Assembly: GCF_020906275.1 (NCBI RefSeq)
Contig: NZ_CP086727.1
Span: forward strand, 2,666,001 to 2,730,000
From: Parasphingorhabdus litoris DSM 22379
GTDB taxonomy: Bacteria; Pseudomonadota; Alphaproteobacteria; Sphingomonadales; Sphingomonadaceae
Direction: 5' to 3'
DNA length: 64,000 nucleotides
Shown here: one piece after another, positions 1 to 8,941 of the stretch
Numbering within the stretch: the first letter of the stretch is position 1
Layout: each line of letters opens with the position of its first letter
Program-made: the position numbers and the translations under genes
Notes under the pieces: model-generated
Databases searched by the model: none
What the model was told of the DNA's origin: nothing
What the model saw: the letters and a program-made list of their open reading frames with translations, nothing else

Positions 1-384
1 CGGAACAAATGGTGCCAAACCCGCACGATCGGCACGGCGGTTTCGGCGCTCTGCGGATGCCGCTTGCAGTTTTGCGGAATCAAGTAACAACGGCCGCAAT
101 ATGTCGGCGGTGGGGGCTGTACAAAAGGTTTTGGCCCTACATCCGTTTGTATAAAGACAGGGCAACCGACCGCTATGATCAAGATGGGCATGAGTCAGGA
201 TGACCGCGTCAATGGCTCCAGGGTCGAAAGGAAGGCTCTCATAATTCAGCCGCTCAAGCGATCTGGTACCTTGAAAAAGCCCACAATCGACAAGGATCGT
301 CTTTCCGGCACCGCTGATTTCAAAGCAGGAACCGGTTACCGTGCCGGCCGCTCCGTGAAATTTGATGATTGTGGTTTCGGCCAT
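1..384 (-). CDS. MBL-fold metallo-hydrolase (beta-CASP/RNA-exonuclease-like), 3' end outside window
   Basis: The reverse strand encodes 128 residues starting MAETTIIKFHGAAGTVTGSC and running off the left edge with no stop. The metal-binding motif HAHLDH of the metallo-beta-lactamase fold is visible at about residues 60-65, after ILVDCGLFQG, which is typical of the beta-CASP/YcgI-type nucleases and related hydrolases. The start is ATG at 384 with GGGAG upstream. It begins 18 bases after the universal stress gene stop, so both are probably co-transcribed. The fold is seen directly; RNA as substrate is inferred from family resemblance, and the missing C-terminal part would be needed to confirm a beta-CASP domain. 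Confidence 0.8.
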   Translation of the reverse strand, partial: MAETTIIKFHGAAGTVTGSCFEISGAGKTILVDCGLFQGTRSLERLNYESLPFDPGAIDAVILTHAHLDHSGRLPCLYTNGCRAKTFCTAPTADILRPLLLDSAKLQAASAERRNRRADRAGLAPFVP

Positions 385-402
385 TACGCAACTCCCGAAA
401 AC

Positions 403-1215
403 CTAGCGAGCAACAATAAGCGGTATGGAGCATTCCCTGAAAAGACTTCGCGTAACACCGCCAAATAGAAATTCGCGCGCTCGGCTATGACCATAGGCGC
501 CCATCACCATATAGCTGGCATGGAGGGCTTTGGCCGAAGATTCGAGCACAGCTTCAACCGAAGGCTTTTTCGCTGACATGCTATGGATTTCGGAGGTAAT
601 CCCGTGACGTGAAAGATATTCCGATGCGCTCAGCGGAGGGAGATCGTGATCCTTATCTTCATCAACCGTGAGGATGTGAACAGCACTGGCCAGATGCAGC
701 ATGGGAACAGCGGCGCGCAGAGCATTGCCGGCCTCAAAGCTGCCGTTCCAAGCAACCACCGCAGCACCGGTGGCATCAAATTTTTTGGTATCGTCAGGCT
801 GGACCAGCGCCGGAACATGGGTGTTGAAAAGGACGTCGCCCAATATGCCCATTGGTAGAACATTGTCCTTGTCACCACTGGCAGAGCTTAAAACCATGAT
901 GTCGGCCAGAGCCGAGTTGCGGGCAAGCCCTCGGGCCGGACTGGCATTGACCTCTTCATAATGCCACGGCACATCTTCATCCGCCAATCGGCTTTCAATC
1001 TCGTTGCGTAGCCTTTGATCAGCCTCCCGTGTGAGCTTTGCGACATCATAGACCACTGACATGCCTGTTACCCCATCAAAGGCCATTTGGGGATTATAGG
1101 GATTGGCGCGCAGACAATGGAGGTGACCATTTGTTGCGCGGGTTACATCCAGCGCTGCCTGCAGCCTCGCCTCCAAACCAGTGTCATCATTGACGTAGAG
1201 CAGCACGGATTTCAT
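403..1215 (-). CDS. Universal stress protein (UspA family, two-domain)
   Basis: A 270-residue cytosolic protein. The C-terminal half holds the Usp nucleotide-loop signature MGAYGHSRAREFLFGG followed by VTRSLF and ends SIPLIVAR, as Usp domains do. The N-terminal half (MKSVLLYVNDDTG) looks like a second, degenerate Usp domain, giving the usual tandem length. The start chosen is ATG 1215, which has AGGAGA seven bases upstream; an upstream in-frame extension to 1260 lacks such a site. In the loop the last Gly is followed by Gly rather than Ser/Thr, so ATP binding is uncertain. It likely forms a stress operon with the metallo-hydrolase downstream. Confidence 0.85.
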   Translation of the reverse strand: MKSVLLYVNDDTGLEARLQAALDVTRATNGHLHCLRANPYNPQMAFDGVTGMSVVYDVAKLTREADQRLRNEIESRLADEDVPWHYEEVNASPARGLARNSALADIMVLSSASGDKDNVLPMGILGDVLFNTHVPALVQPDDTKKFDATGAAVVAWNGSFEAGNALRAAVPMLHLASAVHILTVDEDKDHDLPPLSASEYLSRHGITSEIHSMSAKKPSVEAVLESSAKALHASYMVMGAYGHSRAREFLFGGVTRSLFRECSIPLIVAR

Positions 1216-1328
1216 GAATTTTCTCCTATTTTTGATGAACTTCCGTATCGAAAGCATCACTAGGAGAAGTCTACGCCCATCACTTTTGGCTCTGTATAAG
1301 GGATGTTACGGAGTCACATTCGTCTGGT

Positions 1329-1910
1329 TCAATCACCATTGGCGCCATGGTCGCTTATCTTTTGCAGCCAGCGCTTGCGATGTTTAGGGCTGCCATCGAC
1401 ATTGCCGACAAGCGAAGTTGCAACTGGATCAATTCCGGACAATGCCAATATGTTTCGCTTAAAACTGCGCACGCTATGTGCGGCAAAATAGGCGCGATAA
1501 AATAGGGCAGGCATCCCCATGGTTACAATCAAACGTGCCGTGCGGCCACCGAGCAACTTCTTGGGCGCGCGCTTGCCTTCTTCGTAGCTTAGCGCAAACC
1601 CAGGACGGAACGCGTGCTCGATAAAGGCTTTTAAAAGAGCCGGCATGTCACCCATCCATAGAGGATAGAGAATGACGACATGCTGCGCCCATTTTATTGC
1701 TTCCTGCCCTGGCTTAACGTCGTCCGGTACAGGATGCTCCATCCATTGAGTCCGACTTTCCAATATCGGAATGTCTTTCCCTGCCAGTCGAATTTCTCGG
1801 ACTTCATGACCAGCTTTTTTGGCGGCCTCAGCATAAGCGGAAACCAAGGCGTGTCCGAAACGTGCGGGATCCGGATCAGGATGTGCATCAATAATCGCGA
1901 TACGTTTCAT
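1329..1910 (-). CDS. NAD(P)H-dependent oxidoreductase, flavodoxin-like fold (quinone reductase type)
   Basis: 193 residues beginning MKRIAIIDAHPDPDPARFGHA, the pattern of the KefF/MdaB/NQO1 family, where the first strand and following loop bind the FMN or FAD phosphate. VILYPLWMGDMPALLKAFIEH around residues 85-105 matches the family's YP-W-G-P-LK-D/E region. These enzymes pass two electrons from NAD(P)H to quinones or similar acceptors in the cytosol. AGGATGACAAG precedes the ATG. It follows the secreted protein gene at 1923-2555 by 12 bases in the same direction, so the two probably share a transcript. The physiological acceptor cannot be told from sequence. Confidence 0.85.
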   Translation of the reverse strand: MKRIAIIDAHPDPDPARFGHALVSAYAEAAKKAGHEVREIRLAGKDIPILESRTQWMEHPVPDDVKPGQEAIKWAQHVVILYPLWMGDMPALLKAFIEHAFRPGFALSYEEGKRAPKKLLGGRTARLIVTMGMPALFYRAYFAAHSVRSFKRNILALSGIDPVATSLVGNVDGSPKHRKRWLQKISDHGANGD

Positions 1911-1922
1911 CTTGTCATCCTG

Positions 1923-2555
1923 TCATTCTTGGTTCCCGTCGTTGTTTGATTCTGGGCTTTGCCATTGGAAAGCAGCGACCAACTCCATCAGGGCCTCTTG
2001 TGCAGGTACATCAAGCTCGTGCGCATAAGATGCGATCAAGCGGGCATCCCAATATCCATAGTCAATGGCGGTCAGGCTGACGTGCCACGGCACATTGTCT
2101 TTCTGCCCATCAAATATGCCTTGATAAGCAGAGAGATCATCTCGTCCCGAAATGAAATAATCGCCTTCTGATTCAACGGAAGCACTGGCATAATGCGACA
2201 TGACCGAGGGCTTGATAATCCGATAATGATCACGAGCGGTCAGGTCCTCAAGATGGACCACTGTAATGTCCACCGCAATTAACTGGTCTCCAATGGTGCG
2301 TTCATAACGAATTTGAAAATTGTCACCGGAAAAGTCAGTGGTCATCTCGCACAAGCGTCTGAACCCGGCCACTTCGGCTGGAAAAACGAAACCGCTATCT
2401 TTGTGCACTATGGCTGAGCCACCCTTATAGGGCGCGAAGGGATCGAAAAGTGGTTCAGAGCCGATTACACATTCCGCTGCAGCCGGACCGCTGGTGAAGC
2501 ATAGCAGTCCGGCACCAATCAAAAGGGCGCGCGACAATTTGGATGGAGAAAGCAT
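1923..2555 (-). CDS. Secreted protein of unknown function
   Basis: 210 residues with a clear Sec signal peptide: basic start MLSPSKLSR, hydrophobic core ALLIGAGLLCFTSG and a probable cleavage site after PAAA-EC at about residue 27. The mature part has two cysteines and alternating strands but no motif that I recognise. The ATG at 2555 has AGGAAA just upstream. It lies 12 bases after the next gene's stop (2568) and 12 before the flavoprotein, in a three-gene minus-strand run. A periplasmic location is inferred; function unknown. Confidence 0.75.
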   Translation of the reverse strand: MLSPSKLSRALLIGAGLLCFTSGPAAAECVIGSEPLFDPFAPYKGGSAIVHKDSGFVFPAEVAGFRRLCEMTTDFSGDNFQIRYERTIGDQLIAVDITVVHLEDLTARDHYRIIKPSVMSHYASASVESEGDYFISGRDDLSAYQGIFDGQKDNVPWHVSLTAIDYGYWDARLIASYAHELDVPAQEALMELVAAFQWQSPESNNDGNQE

Positions 2556-2567
2556 CGGGATTTCCTT

Positions 2568-2927
2568 TCATTCCTGACAGCGGATCACCCTGAACGGTAG
2601 CTCGCTGCCATCAGCTTCGGTGATCGTCAGATACTCACCGGCCTTTATCGGATGACTTTGCAATCCGAATATTACCTCGTCATCGTCATCGCCGACTTTG
2701 TAGGAGAAGGCCCAGCCTTTTTCGGTGGTAATCACCACGCCATTCTGGTCGGGTTCTCCGGGCCAGAAACGTCGCACTACCGGACGCTTTTCCGCTTCAC
2801 GGAGCGCTTTCGGTTCAATGAAGCCGGCATCATCCAGGGGAACGCGAAAGACATAAGCATGAGCTGATGATCCATTGGGATGCTCAGCGGTTCGGGCCAA
2901 TTCAAGGCGTATTGTTTTCCAAGTCAT
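2568..2927 (-). CDS. Conserved hypothetical protein, 119 aa
   Basis: A small soluble acidic protein beginning MTWKTIRLELARTAEHPNGS. It contains RPVVRRFWPGEPDQ and YLTITEADG near the C terminus and has no signal peptide or membrane segment. I do not recognise a named domain. The ATG at 2927 is preferred; a TTG two codons upstream (2933) is possible and neither has a strong ribosome site. It is first in the run with the secreted protein and flavoprotein genes. A perfect 16-bp palindrome lies 36 bases upstream and may regulate the run. Confidence 0.65.
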   Translation of the reverse strand: MTWKTIRLELARTAEHPNGSSAHAYVFRVPLDDAGFIEPKALREAEKRPVVRRFWPGEPDQNGVVITTEKGWAFSYKVGDDDDEVIFGLQSHPIKAGEYLTITEADGSELPFRVIRCQE

Positions 2928-2962
2928 TCCCAATATTTGGCTTCAGAAACGGGACGGCGCGA

Positions 2963-2978
2963 TACGCAATATTGCGTA
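2963..2978. promoter_or_regulatory. 16-bp perfect palindrome upstream of the 2568-2927 gene
   Basis: TACGCAATATTGCGTA is identical on both strands and sits 36 bases before the ATG at 2927, inside the 295-base gap that separates divergent genes. Such a dyad is typical of a dimeric repressor or activator site, but no regulator is encoded next to it. Nothing else recognisable lies in 2928-3222 except the strong ribosome site of the following gene. Confidence 0.45.
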
Positions 2979-3222
2979 GGTGGAAAGTGTCGATGTGGGT
3001 ATGCCGGCCTCGCCAGAATGAAATCAACAAAGGTGATTTCACTATGTTGTCGATTGCCAGCGGGTAGATGGAATTGGGGGAATTGCAACGCACATCTCAT
3101 CGCCTGTTGTGCAGTCGGTGCTTGCCATTTTCGATGCAGTGGACAGCTTGGCGTCGTTGATGATATCTTAATCGGAAGAAAAACTGCAAAATCAAAACAT
3201 CTACTCATCGGGGGAGGAGCTT

Positions 3223-3957
3223 TTGCATTCAAGGCGGTCCTATCTATTCTTTGCGATGATGGGAGTGCTGTTTCTGGCGGTCGCTGTGGTTGGATTTGCC
3301 CCATCATTCCTCTTTCCGATCCTGAGCGGCAATTTCGATTTTCCACTTGCCGTTTTTATCCATGCCGCGATCATGTTCAGTTGGCTTGGACTGTTCATCT
3401 TGCAGGCCGTGCTAGCGAGCAGAGGCCCCAGCCGAATACACAAATATCTGGGAACAGCATCGCTCTTTTTATTCATATTGATCATGATTTCCGGCTTTAC
3501 GCTGTCCGTTGCAAACTTCTTGCAAGACTTGCCGCAACCGGTCGAGGCGCGACTGGACAGCATCTTTTTTCTGCAACTCTGGACGGTCGTGTTGATACCT
3601 CTATTCTATTGGCTTGGATATCGAAAGCGGCGCCAGTCACCCGATGAACATATGCGTTACATGTTGCTGCTAACGTTCTTTTTAATTGAAGCGGCGGCCA
3701 GCCGGATAACCTTTCTGCCGGGAATGTTGGATGATGCGACGTTCATCTACGCACAATATATTTATCTCGATCTGATGTTGGTCCCGCTTTTCATTTTTGA
3801 CTGGCAACAATTGGGTCGCTTGTCCAAAGCAACAATCATCGGGTGCAGCATTTTGCTCTTCTATCAATGCACCGCCTTGGTAATGTGGGACAATGAGCTG
3901 TGGCTCAAAACGACCGATATTCTCGACAACTGGTTTCGGACATACTGGCCAATATAG
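3223..3957 (+). CDS. Integral membrane protein, about six to seven TM segments
   Basis: 244 residues, dominated by hydrophobic helices (LFFAMMGVLFLAVAVVGFA, AIMFSWLGLFILQAVL, ASLFLFILIMISGF, LQLWTVVLIPLFYWLG, MLLLTFFLIEAA, IIGCSILLFYQCTALVMW). Between helices are short polar loops such as SRGPSRIHKYLG, a pattern shared with DUF2306-type and related membrane proteins. The start is TTG at 3223: GGGGAGGAG lies five bases upstream, a strong ribosome site with no ATG at the right distance. Function unknown. It stands alone between divergent or convergent neighbours; just past its end is the acyl-CoA synthetase remnant on the other strand. Confidence 0.7.
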   Translation: MHSRRSYLFFAMMGVLFLAVAVVGFAPSFLFPILSGNFDFPLAVFIHAAIMFSWLGLFILQAVLASRGPSRIHKYLGTASLFLFILIMISGFTLSVANFLQDLPQPVEARLDSIFFLQLWTVVLIPLFYWLGYRKRRQSPDEHMRYMLLLTFFLIEAAASRITFLPGMLDDATFIYAQYIYLDLMLVPLFIFDWQQLGRLSKATIIGCSILLFYQCTALVMWDNELWLKTTDILDNWFRTYWPI

Positions 3958-3990
3958 CCTTGCCACGGCCTGCTCACGCGTATTCATTTT

Positions 3991-4106
3991 TCACAGAGGT
4001 AATAAACGAAGATCGCTGACTTCAGCGAGGCTTTTGCCCCCCGATAATCTTTACCTTCCTCGCGAAGAGACTGTTTCAGGGTTTTGCCGGGTGCTGTGTG
4101 AGATGG
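3991..4106 (-). pseudogene. Remnant of an acyl-CoA synthetase C terminus
   Basis: Reading the minus strand from 4106 to a TGA at 3991 gives SHTAPGKTLKQSLREEGKDY and then RGAKASLKS. This aligns with the end of the intact acyl-CoA synthetase at 12749-14356, [20 protein letters not shown] and QLKSLA, including the conserved Gly-Lys of the AMP-binding C-terminal domain. DNA identity is obvious between 4058-4104 and 12791-12837. No start and no upstream domains remain, so this is the last 38 codons of a deleted gene. It is different enough from the intact copy to be an old paralog rather than a recent duplication. Confidence 0.7.
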
Positions 4107-4142
4107 AAAGTGTCTGAGTGCATATGTCGATACGCACAACTC

Positions 4143-5465
4143 TTACAGTTCAGCAGCCACATCGCTCATCGCCACCGCAGCCCGATCAATAGCCTCGTCA
4201 ATCAGAGCCTCGTCCATGATGGTTGACATGGCCATAAGGCCGCGGCCTGCAATGAATAAGCCTTGATTAAGCGCCGCAATATGGAAACGGCTCATGGCAG
4301 CCTGGTCTTCTCTCATAAGGGCTGCTTGGGGTATTTCGTTTGAAAAAAAGACGTTCATTAACGATCCAACATGACTAACACAAAATGGTAGATTTACCTT
4401 TTGTGCAGCTGCGGCCAGGCCATTTTTTAAGCGTTCGGCAAGCTTTTCCATCTCATCAATTGACTTTTGAGTCAGATCGCGAACAGCTACTACACCTGCA
4501 GCCGTAGTAACCGGATTTCCATTGAATGTCCCTGAATGATAGGTCCGCAAGTCTGATGATTGGAACACGTCCATCAAATCGTCCGGACCACCTACTGCAC
4601 CAACCGGAAATCCTCCACCAATCAATTTACCAAGCATTGTAAGATCTGCTTCGATACCCAATGCTTTTTGACGGCCTCCTTCATGCAAGCGAAACGTAAC
4701 AACTTCGTCCAAGATGAATAAAGCGCCAGCCTTATGTGCTGCCTCTTTTACTCGCAGCAAAAACTCTCGATCAGCAGCGATGATGCCAGCCGAGCCCAAA
4801 ACGGGCTCCAGGAAAACAGCGGCAATTTCTTCGCCATGATGTTCTAGAATATTTTCAAAACTCTCGGCATTGTTGTATTCTCCAAGATAGGTTGTCGCCG
4901 GATAGTCATGATTGAAAGAGCCGGTTTCAGTCTCGGTCAGACTGCCGTGATAGCCAAATCTGGACATCAATATCTTGTGGCGCTTGGTTACGGCACGGGC
5001 GATGGACAAGGCAAGATTGCTGGCCTCCGTACCCGAGTTTGTAAACCGCACTTTATCAATGGCAGGTATCCGCTCAACCAATAGCTCAGCAAGGTCAATT
5101 TGATGCTCATTTTGGGCGGACCAAACAGTACCGTTTTTAATCTGACGATCCACTGTTTCCAAAATAGGGGGATAGGCATGGCCGTGAACCAATGAAGTGT
5201 AATTGTTGGTAAAATCGATATATCGACGACCATCAACATCTGTGAGATGAGCACCATCAGCACTGGCTATCGCGATTGGATGAGGAGACCAATATGATAC
5301 TTGTCTCGAGTTGCCACCAGCCAGGGCTTGCTCGGCCCGCAAATGCAGCACTTCGCTGCCTTGCGTAGACTGCCTATATGCATCAACAATGGGGCTACGC
5401 GGAATGGTAAGGTCGAATCCCGAGCCTTTTTCGGGGCGTGGGTAGGTCAGTTGTTGAACAGACAT
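4143..5465 (-). CDS. Class III PLP-dependent aminotransferase (glutamate-1-semialdehyde aminomutase-like)
   Basis: 440 residues. ALFILDEVVTFRLHEGG carries the Asp that contacts the pyridine nitrogen of PLP, and LTMLGKLIGGGFPVGAVGG contains the Schiff-base Lys; RFTNSGTEASNLALSIAR is the phosphate-binding region. Family members move amino groups between amino acids or amines and keto acids, or isomerise glutamate-1-semialdehyde. It is not likely to be the housekeeping hemL, since it follows a TonB receptor by 32 bases in what looks like one transcript. AGGAGA precedes the ATG. Substrate unknown; context suggests it handles an imported compound. Confidence 0.85.
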   Translation of the reverse strand: MSVQQLTYPRPEKGSGFDLTIPRSPIVDAYRQSTQGSEVLHLRAEQALAGGNSRQVSYWSPHPIAIASADGAHLTDVDGRRYIDFTNNYTSLVHGHAYPPILETVDRQIKNGTVWSAQNEHQIDLAELLVERIPAIDKVRFTNSGTEASNLALSIARAVTKRHKILMSRFGYHGSLTETETGSFNHDYPATTYLGEYNNAESFENILEHHGEEIAAVFLEPVLGSAGIIAADREFLLRVKEAAHKAGALFILDEVVTFRLHEGGRQKALGIEADLTMLGKLIGGGFPVGAVGGPDDLMDVFQSSDLRTYHSGTFNGNPVTTAAGVVAVRDLTQKSIDEMEKLAERLKNGLAAAAQKVNLPFCVSHVGSLMNVFFSNEIPQAALMREDQAAMSRFHIAALNQGLFIAGRGLMAMSTIMDEALIDEAIDRAAVAMSDVAAEL

Positions 5466-5497
5466 AGCGAGTCTCCTGGAAGGTGATTGAAAGCGGG

Positions 5498-7840
5498 TTA
5501 GAAATTGGCTTCTAACTGGACCACAAAAGTACGCGGCGGATTGACAAATGCTCCGTGCGTTCCGCTAAAAACCGGCACATCAAAACTATAGATTTTAGCG
5601 CGCTTGTTGCCGAGGTTTTTGGCAATGACCGATAGTTCCAAACCACCGTCCATGAATGTGGCCCCAGCCCTCAGATCCACAATCGAATAACTGCTCTGAC
5701 GGTCGGCCGGGTCCAAATCGAGTTGATAAAATTGCGCTCCGGTAAAAGTCGCTTCCAGACGCGTGAAGAGTTCAACATCACCGATGGGCTTGTTCAATCC
5801 CAGAAATATGTTTCCGCTCCACTTTGGCGCAAATAGCGTTGGGCGCCCAGAAAGATCTTGCACTCCATCGGTCCCGGCGATTGTTGGCGCATTTTCGAAT
5901 GAACGGAATTTGGAGTCGAGATAGGCAACCGCGCCACCAATCTCGAACAGTTCAGAGGGTGACCAGACACCATCGAGCTCTATGCCCTGAGCCCGCGACT
6001 CCGCTGCATTGCCGACATCAAAAGTCAATCCATTAAATGCCGTGACTTGCAGGTTATTGTAGTCGGTTCGAAATGCAGCTGCATTCAAACGTAATGTATC
6101 GTTGAACAGTGATAATTTGGTGCCAACTTCGTAGGTCAGCGCTGTTTCATTATCGAAACTGAAAACGGAGTTGGGGCTGGTAATCTGTTCGCTGAATCCA
6201 CCAGATTTGAACCCGCGTGCAATACTGGCGTAAACGAGACCGTCATCCAAAACATCGACTTCGATCGATAGACTTGGTGACAGGTCTGAATAGCTATCAT
6301 TTTCGGCTTTCTGAGGTGTAGGAACAAGCCCTAATGCAGTGGAAGTTTGCACTTCCGGAGTCGCTGCCCCCAATGCATCAGCTGCAGATTGAGATAGAAA
6401 CGGTAAGATATCGTAACGTACCCGCGCATCCTTTTCTTCGTAAGAATAACGTAACCCAGCTCGCAATCGAGCCGACGGAGAAACCGACCATATCAATTGC
6501 CCAAAAGCCGCGAATGCGCGGACATCTTGGCTGAACGTGCGAAATGTTGAAAAATCAGTAAATCCCAACAAAGAGCCAGCCACATGCTCATTCCTTGTAA
6601 TTTCGAAACTCTGATTTTGCGCGTATAGGCCAGCAAGATATTCGACCGTATCGTTTCCTTCTGAAGCAACGCGTAATTCCTGGCTTATCTGCGAGAATTC
6701 TCCGCCTGGCGTGTCTACAACGATAAGAGGCAAGGGCCCATAATCGGAATCAAATACCCGATCCATGTCGAACGAAGAATAGCTTGTAACCGAGGTAATT
6801 GTGGCTTCATCAAGCTCATAGTCTATTGAGACAACCGCGTTAAACGTCTCTGTGTTGTCGCGTTCATCATTATAACGCGCAGGTGCTACCGGCAATCCGA
6901 AGGCTGCATTATTCCGAAATGTCAGCAGACTGCGTTGACTGTCGATACCGCCACCAAACGACGGATCGTTCCGGGTCGGTGTCAGTGCGCCTAGTGTCTC
7001 AGCGCCTGGCCCAAGAATACTGATCTGGCTGTTTACGCCAGATTGATCAAAAGCCCCACCTTCAATCTTGAGGTAGACTGTGGTTCTGTCTGTGGCATCC
7101 CATTCTAAACTTCCGCGCAATAACCAAAGGTCCGTCGACACCTCCTCCTCATTGGATGCCGAGTTCGTAAAAAAGCCGTCTGACCAGCCCACTTTGCCGG
7201 TTAAACGCACTCGCACATTGTCGCCGACCGGTCCCGACACCGCGCCTTCAAAGGATCGCAACTCGGTCTCACTTTCATATCTTGCGAGGGCAAAGCCTTC
7301 AAAGTTGTAGCTAGGTCTAGTGCTTGTAATGTTAATTGCACCCGCTGTTGTATTTTTGCCAAGCACAACACCTTGTGGTCCTTTTAACACCTCCACATTC
7401 TCAATATCTAAAAACGGCGCAAGGAACTGTCTGCTTCGGCCGAGATAAACACCATCGACAAAGAGGCCGACAGACTGTTCAAACCCCTCGTTAACGCCGG
7501 AACCAGCGCCGCGCATAAAAATAAAATTATTTTCAGCACCTTGTTGAATGGTAACGTTCGGCAGTCGCTTGCTCAGTTCATCAAGGCTAGCGATCGCGCC
7601 TTCATTGAGGGCCTCTCCCGAAACCACAGAGATTGAAGCTGGAATATCCTCAAGTGTTTCGGCGCGTTTAAATGCGGTGACAACAATTTCATTGCTGCGT
7701 TGAGATTCATCAACAGCCTGCTGATCATCGATATCTTGAGCCTGCGCCGCTGCCCCGAGCAGAGCACCGCTTAAACAAACCGCAAAATATGTTCCGCCCA
7801 TCAAAAATGTTTTGAATTTTCGGTATCCCTTGGCGTGCAC
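5498..7840 (-). CDS. TonB-dependent outer-membrane receptor
   Basis: 780 residues. A signal peptide (FLMGGTYFAVCLSGALLGAAAQAQ) is followed by a TonB-box-like NEIVVTAFKRAETLEDIPASI, the plug domain (GVYLGRSRQFLAPFLDIENVEVLKGPQGVVLGKNTTAGAI region) and a long beta-barrel ending PRTFVVQLEANF with terminal Phe. This is the sphingomonad catabolic-type receptor rather than a classical siderophore receptor, but ligand cannot be read. The start is GTG 7840 with GGGGAGA six bases upstream. The promoter region is shared with the divergent NmrA-like gene and contains a GTAC-centred operator candidate over the -10. The aminotransferase gene follows. Confidence 0.92.
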   Translation of the reverse strand: MHAKGYRKFKTFLMGGTYFAVCLSGALLGAAAQAQDIDDQQAVDESQRSNEIVVTAFKRAETLEDIPASISVVSGEALNEGAIASLDELSKRLPNVTIQQGAENNFIFMRGAGSGVNEGFEQSVGLFVDGVYLGRSRQFLAPFLDIENVEVLKGPQGVVLGKNTTAGAINITSTRPSYNFEGFALARYESETELRSFEGAVSGPVGDNVRVRLTGKVGWSDGFFTNSASNEEEVSTDLWLLRGSLEWDATDRTTVYLKIEGGAFDQSGVNSQISILGPGAETLGALTPTRNDPSFGGGIDSQRSLLTFRNNAAFGLPVAPARYNDERDNTETFNAVVSIDYELDEATITSVTSYSSFDMDRVFDSDYGPLPLIVVDTPGGEFSQISQELRVASEGNDTVEYLAGLYAQNQSFEITRNEHVAGSLLGFTDFSTFRTFSQDVRAFAAFGQLIWSVSPSARLRAGLRYSYEEKDARVRYDILPFLSQSAADALGAATPEVQTSTALGLVPTPQKAENDSYSDLSPSLSIEVDVLDDGLVYASIARGFKSGGFSEQITSPNSVFSFDNETALTYEVGTKLSLFNDTLRLNAAAFRTDYNNLQVTAFNGLTFDVGNAAESRAQGIELDGVWSPSELFEIGGAVAYLDSKFRSFENAPTIAGTDGVQDLSGRPTLFAPKWSGNIFLGLNKPIGDVELFTRLEATFTGAQFYQLDLDPADRQSSYSIVDLRAGATFMDGGLELSVIAKNLGNKRAKIYSFDVPVFSGTHGAFVNPPRTFVVQLEANF

Positions 7841-7892
7841 AGAATTTCTCCCCTCAAAATTATTTTCGGTGGCTTAGCTGCCATCTCATAAA

Positions 7893-8000
7893 GGTACATA
7901 TGTTCTTTTTTATGCTTGCGTCAATCCTATAAATGTACTTTAATCGCGCTATAAACCAAAATTTCCAGACTTTTCTGCATTTATTAGTATTTACGTACCT
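7893..8000. promoter_or_regulatory. Divergent promoter with GTAC-type operator sites
   Basis: For the receptor (minus), TTGACG at 7924-7919 is followed after 17 bases by ATATGT at 7901-7896. For the NmrA-like gene (plus), TTGCGT at 7916-7921 is followed after 17 bases by TTTAAT at 7939-7944. The two -35 boxes interlock. Three GTAC-centred sites lie here: minus-strand ATGTACCTTTA covering the receptor -10 (GGTACATATGTTCT on plus, 7893-7906), ATGTACTTTAA at 7933-7943 over the other -10, and ACGTACCTAAA at 7993-8003 near the ribosome site. They resemble the dyads at 10210 and 11598. Confidence 0.55.
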
Positions 8001-8014
8001 AAAAGGAGAATCCT

Positions 8015-8881
8015 ATGAAGAACATTTTGCTGATTGGCGGCCACGGCATGCTTGGCCTACCCGTAGCGCGCCAACTGAAACATGACGGCTTTTCAGTGAG
8101 CTTGCTCGCACGATCGCCAGACGCTGTGCGTTCAAAACTCGGAGATGAATTTGACGTTCTAAAAGGGGATGTGGAAGATAAGGGTTCACTAGAGTCCATC
8201 TTCCCTGGGTTCGACGGCGTACATGTCAATCTCTCTGGAGGCCCTCTGCCCGAAGATTACGACCGAATCGAACATCTTGGCACAGCGAACGTTGCGGCAG
8301 CTGCCAAGCCGTCAGGCATACAACGAATTACCTATCTCACTGGTACGTCATCAGGCCCTGATCATTCCTACTTCTACGCGACCGCAGCAAAATGGGCTGG
8401 CGAACAAGCTGTCCATCGTGCCGGGATTCCCTACACGATATTTCGCGCATCATGGTTTATGGAATCTCTGCCGCTTTTCGCTACCGAGGACGGCGTCAAT
8501 CTAGTGGGTGATCATATCAACCCGATACATTGGCTAAGCGCCAGCGACTATGCAGCAATGGTTTCAAAAGCCTATCAAAGCAAAGCTGCGGAGAACCAGA
8601 CATATTATATATACGGCCCCAAAGGAATCTCGATTTCGGACGCGATCAAACGGTATCAGGCAGAAAACAGACCTGAACTTCCACTTGTTCGAACCTCAGC
8701 TTCGGATATGATTTCCTACGCTCAAAGCGTCAACGATCATGCCACGGAAGACTTTGCCCGGCTGATGAACTTTTTTGAGACATTTATTGAGGACAAGGAT
8801 CCTGAACCTGCGAACATGCTCCTAGGGGCACCTACCGTTACTCTTGACCAATGGCTCAATGAACGCCAATCAACTGAGTGA
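8015..8881 (+). CDS. NmrA-like NAD(P)-binding protein / atypical SDR
   Basis: 288 residues opening MKNILLIGGHGMLGLPVAR, the Gly-rich Rossmann dinucleotide loop (GGHGMLG) of atypical short-chain dehydrogenases. RITYLTGTSSG and YFYATAAKWAGEQAV occupy the positions of the catalytic strand and Tyr/Lys helix, here with AAKWAGE. Such proteins are NAD(P)H-dependent reductases or redox-sensing regulators. AAAGGAG lies seven bases before ATG. It is the first plus-strand gene of the 8-12.5 kb cluster, sharing a control region with the TonB receptor and followed by two TetR genes. Substrate unknown. Confidence 0.82.
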   Translation: MKNILLIGGHGMLGLPVARQLKHDGFSVSLLARSPDAVRSKLGDEFDVLKGDVEDKGSLESIFPGFDGVHVNLSGGPLPEDYDRIEHLGTANVAAAAKPSGIQRITYLTGTSSGPDHSYFYATAAKWAGEQAVHRAGIPYTIFRASWFMESLPLFATEDGVNLVGDHINPIHWLSASDYAAMVSKAYQSKAAENQTYYIYGPKGISISDAIKRYQAENRPELPLVRTSASDMISYAQSVNDHATEDFARLMNFFETFIEDKDPEPANMLLGAPTVTLDQWLNERQSTE

Positions 8882-8941
8882 TGAACAGAGCGTTCGGCAC
8901 AAGCCATAGCGCTCAGGCTCAAAAGCAGGTCAACAGGCGCT

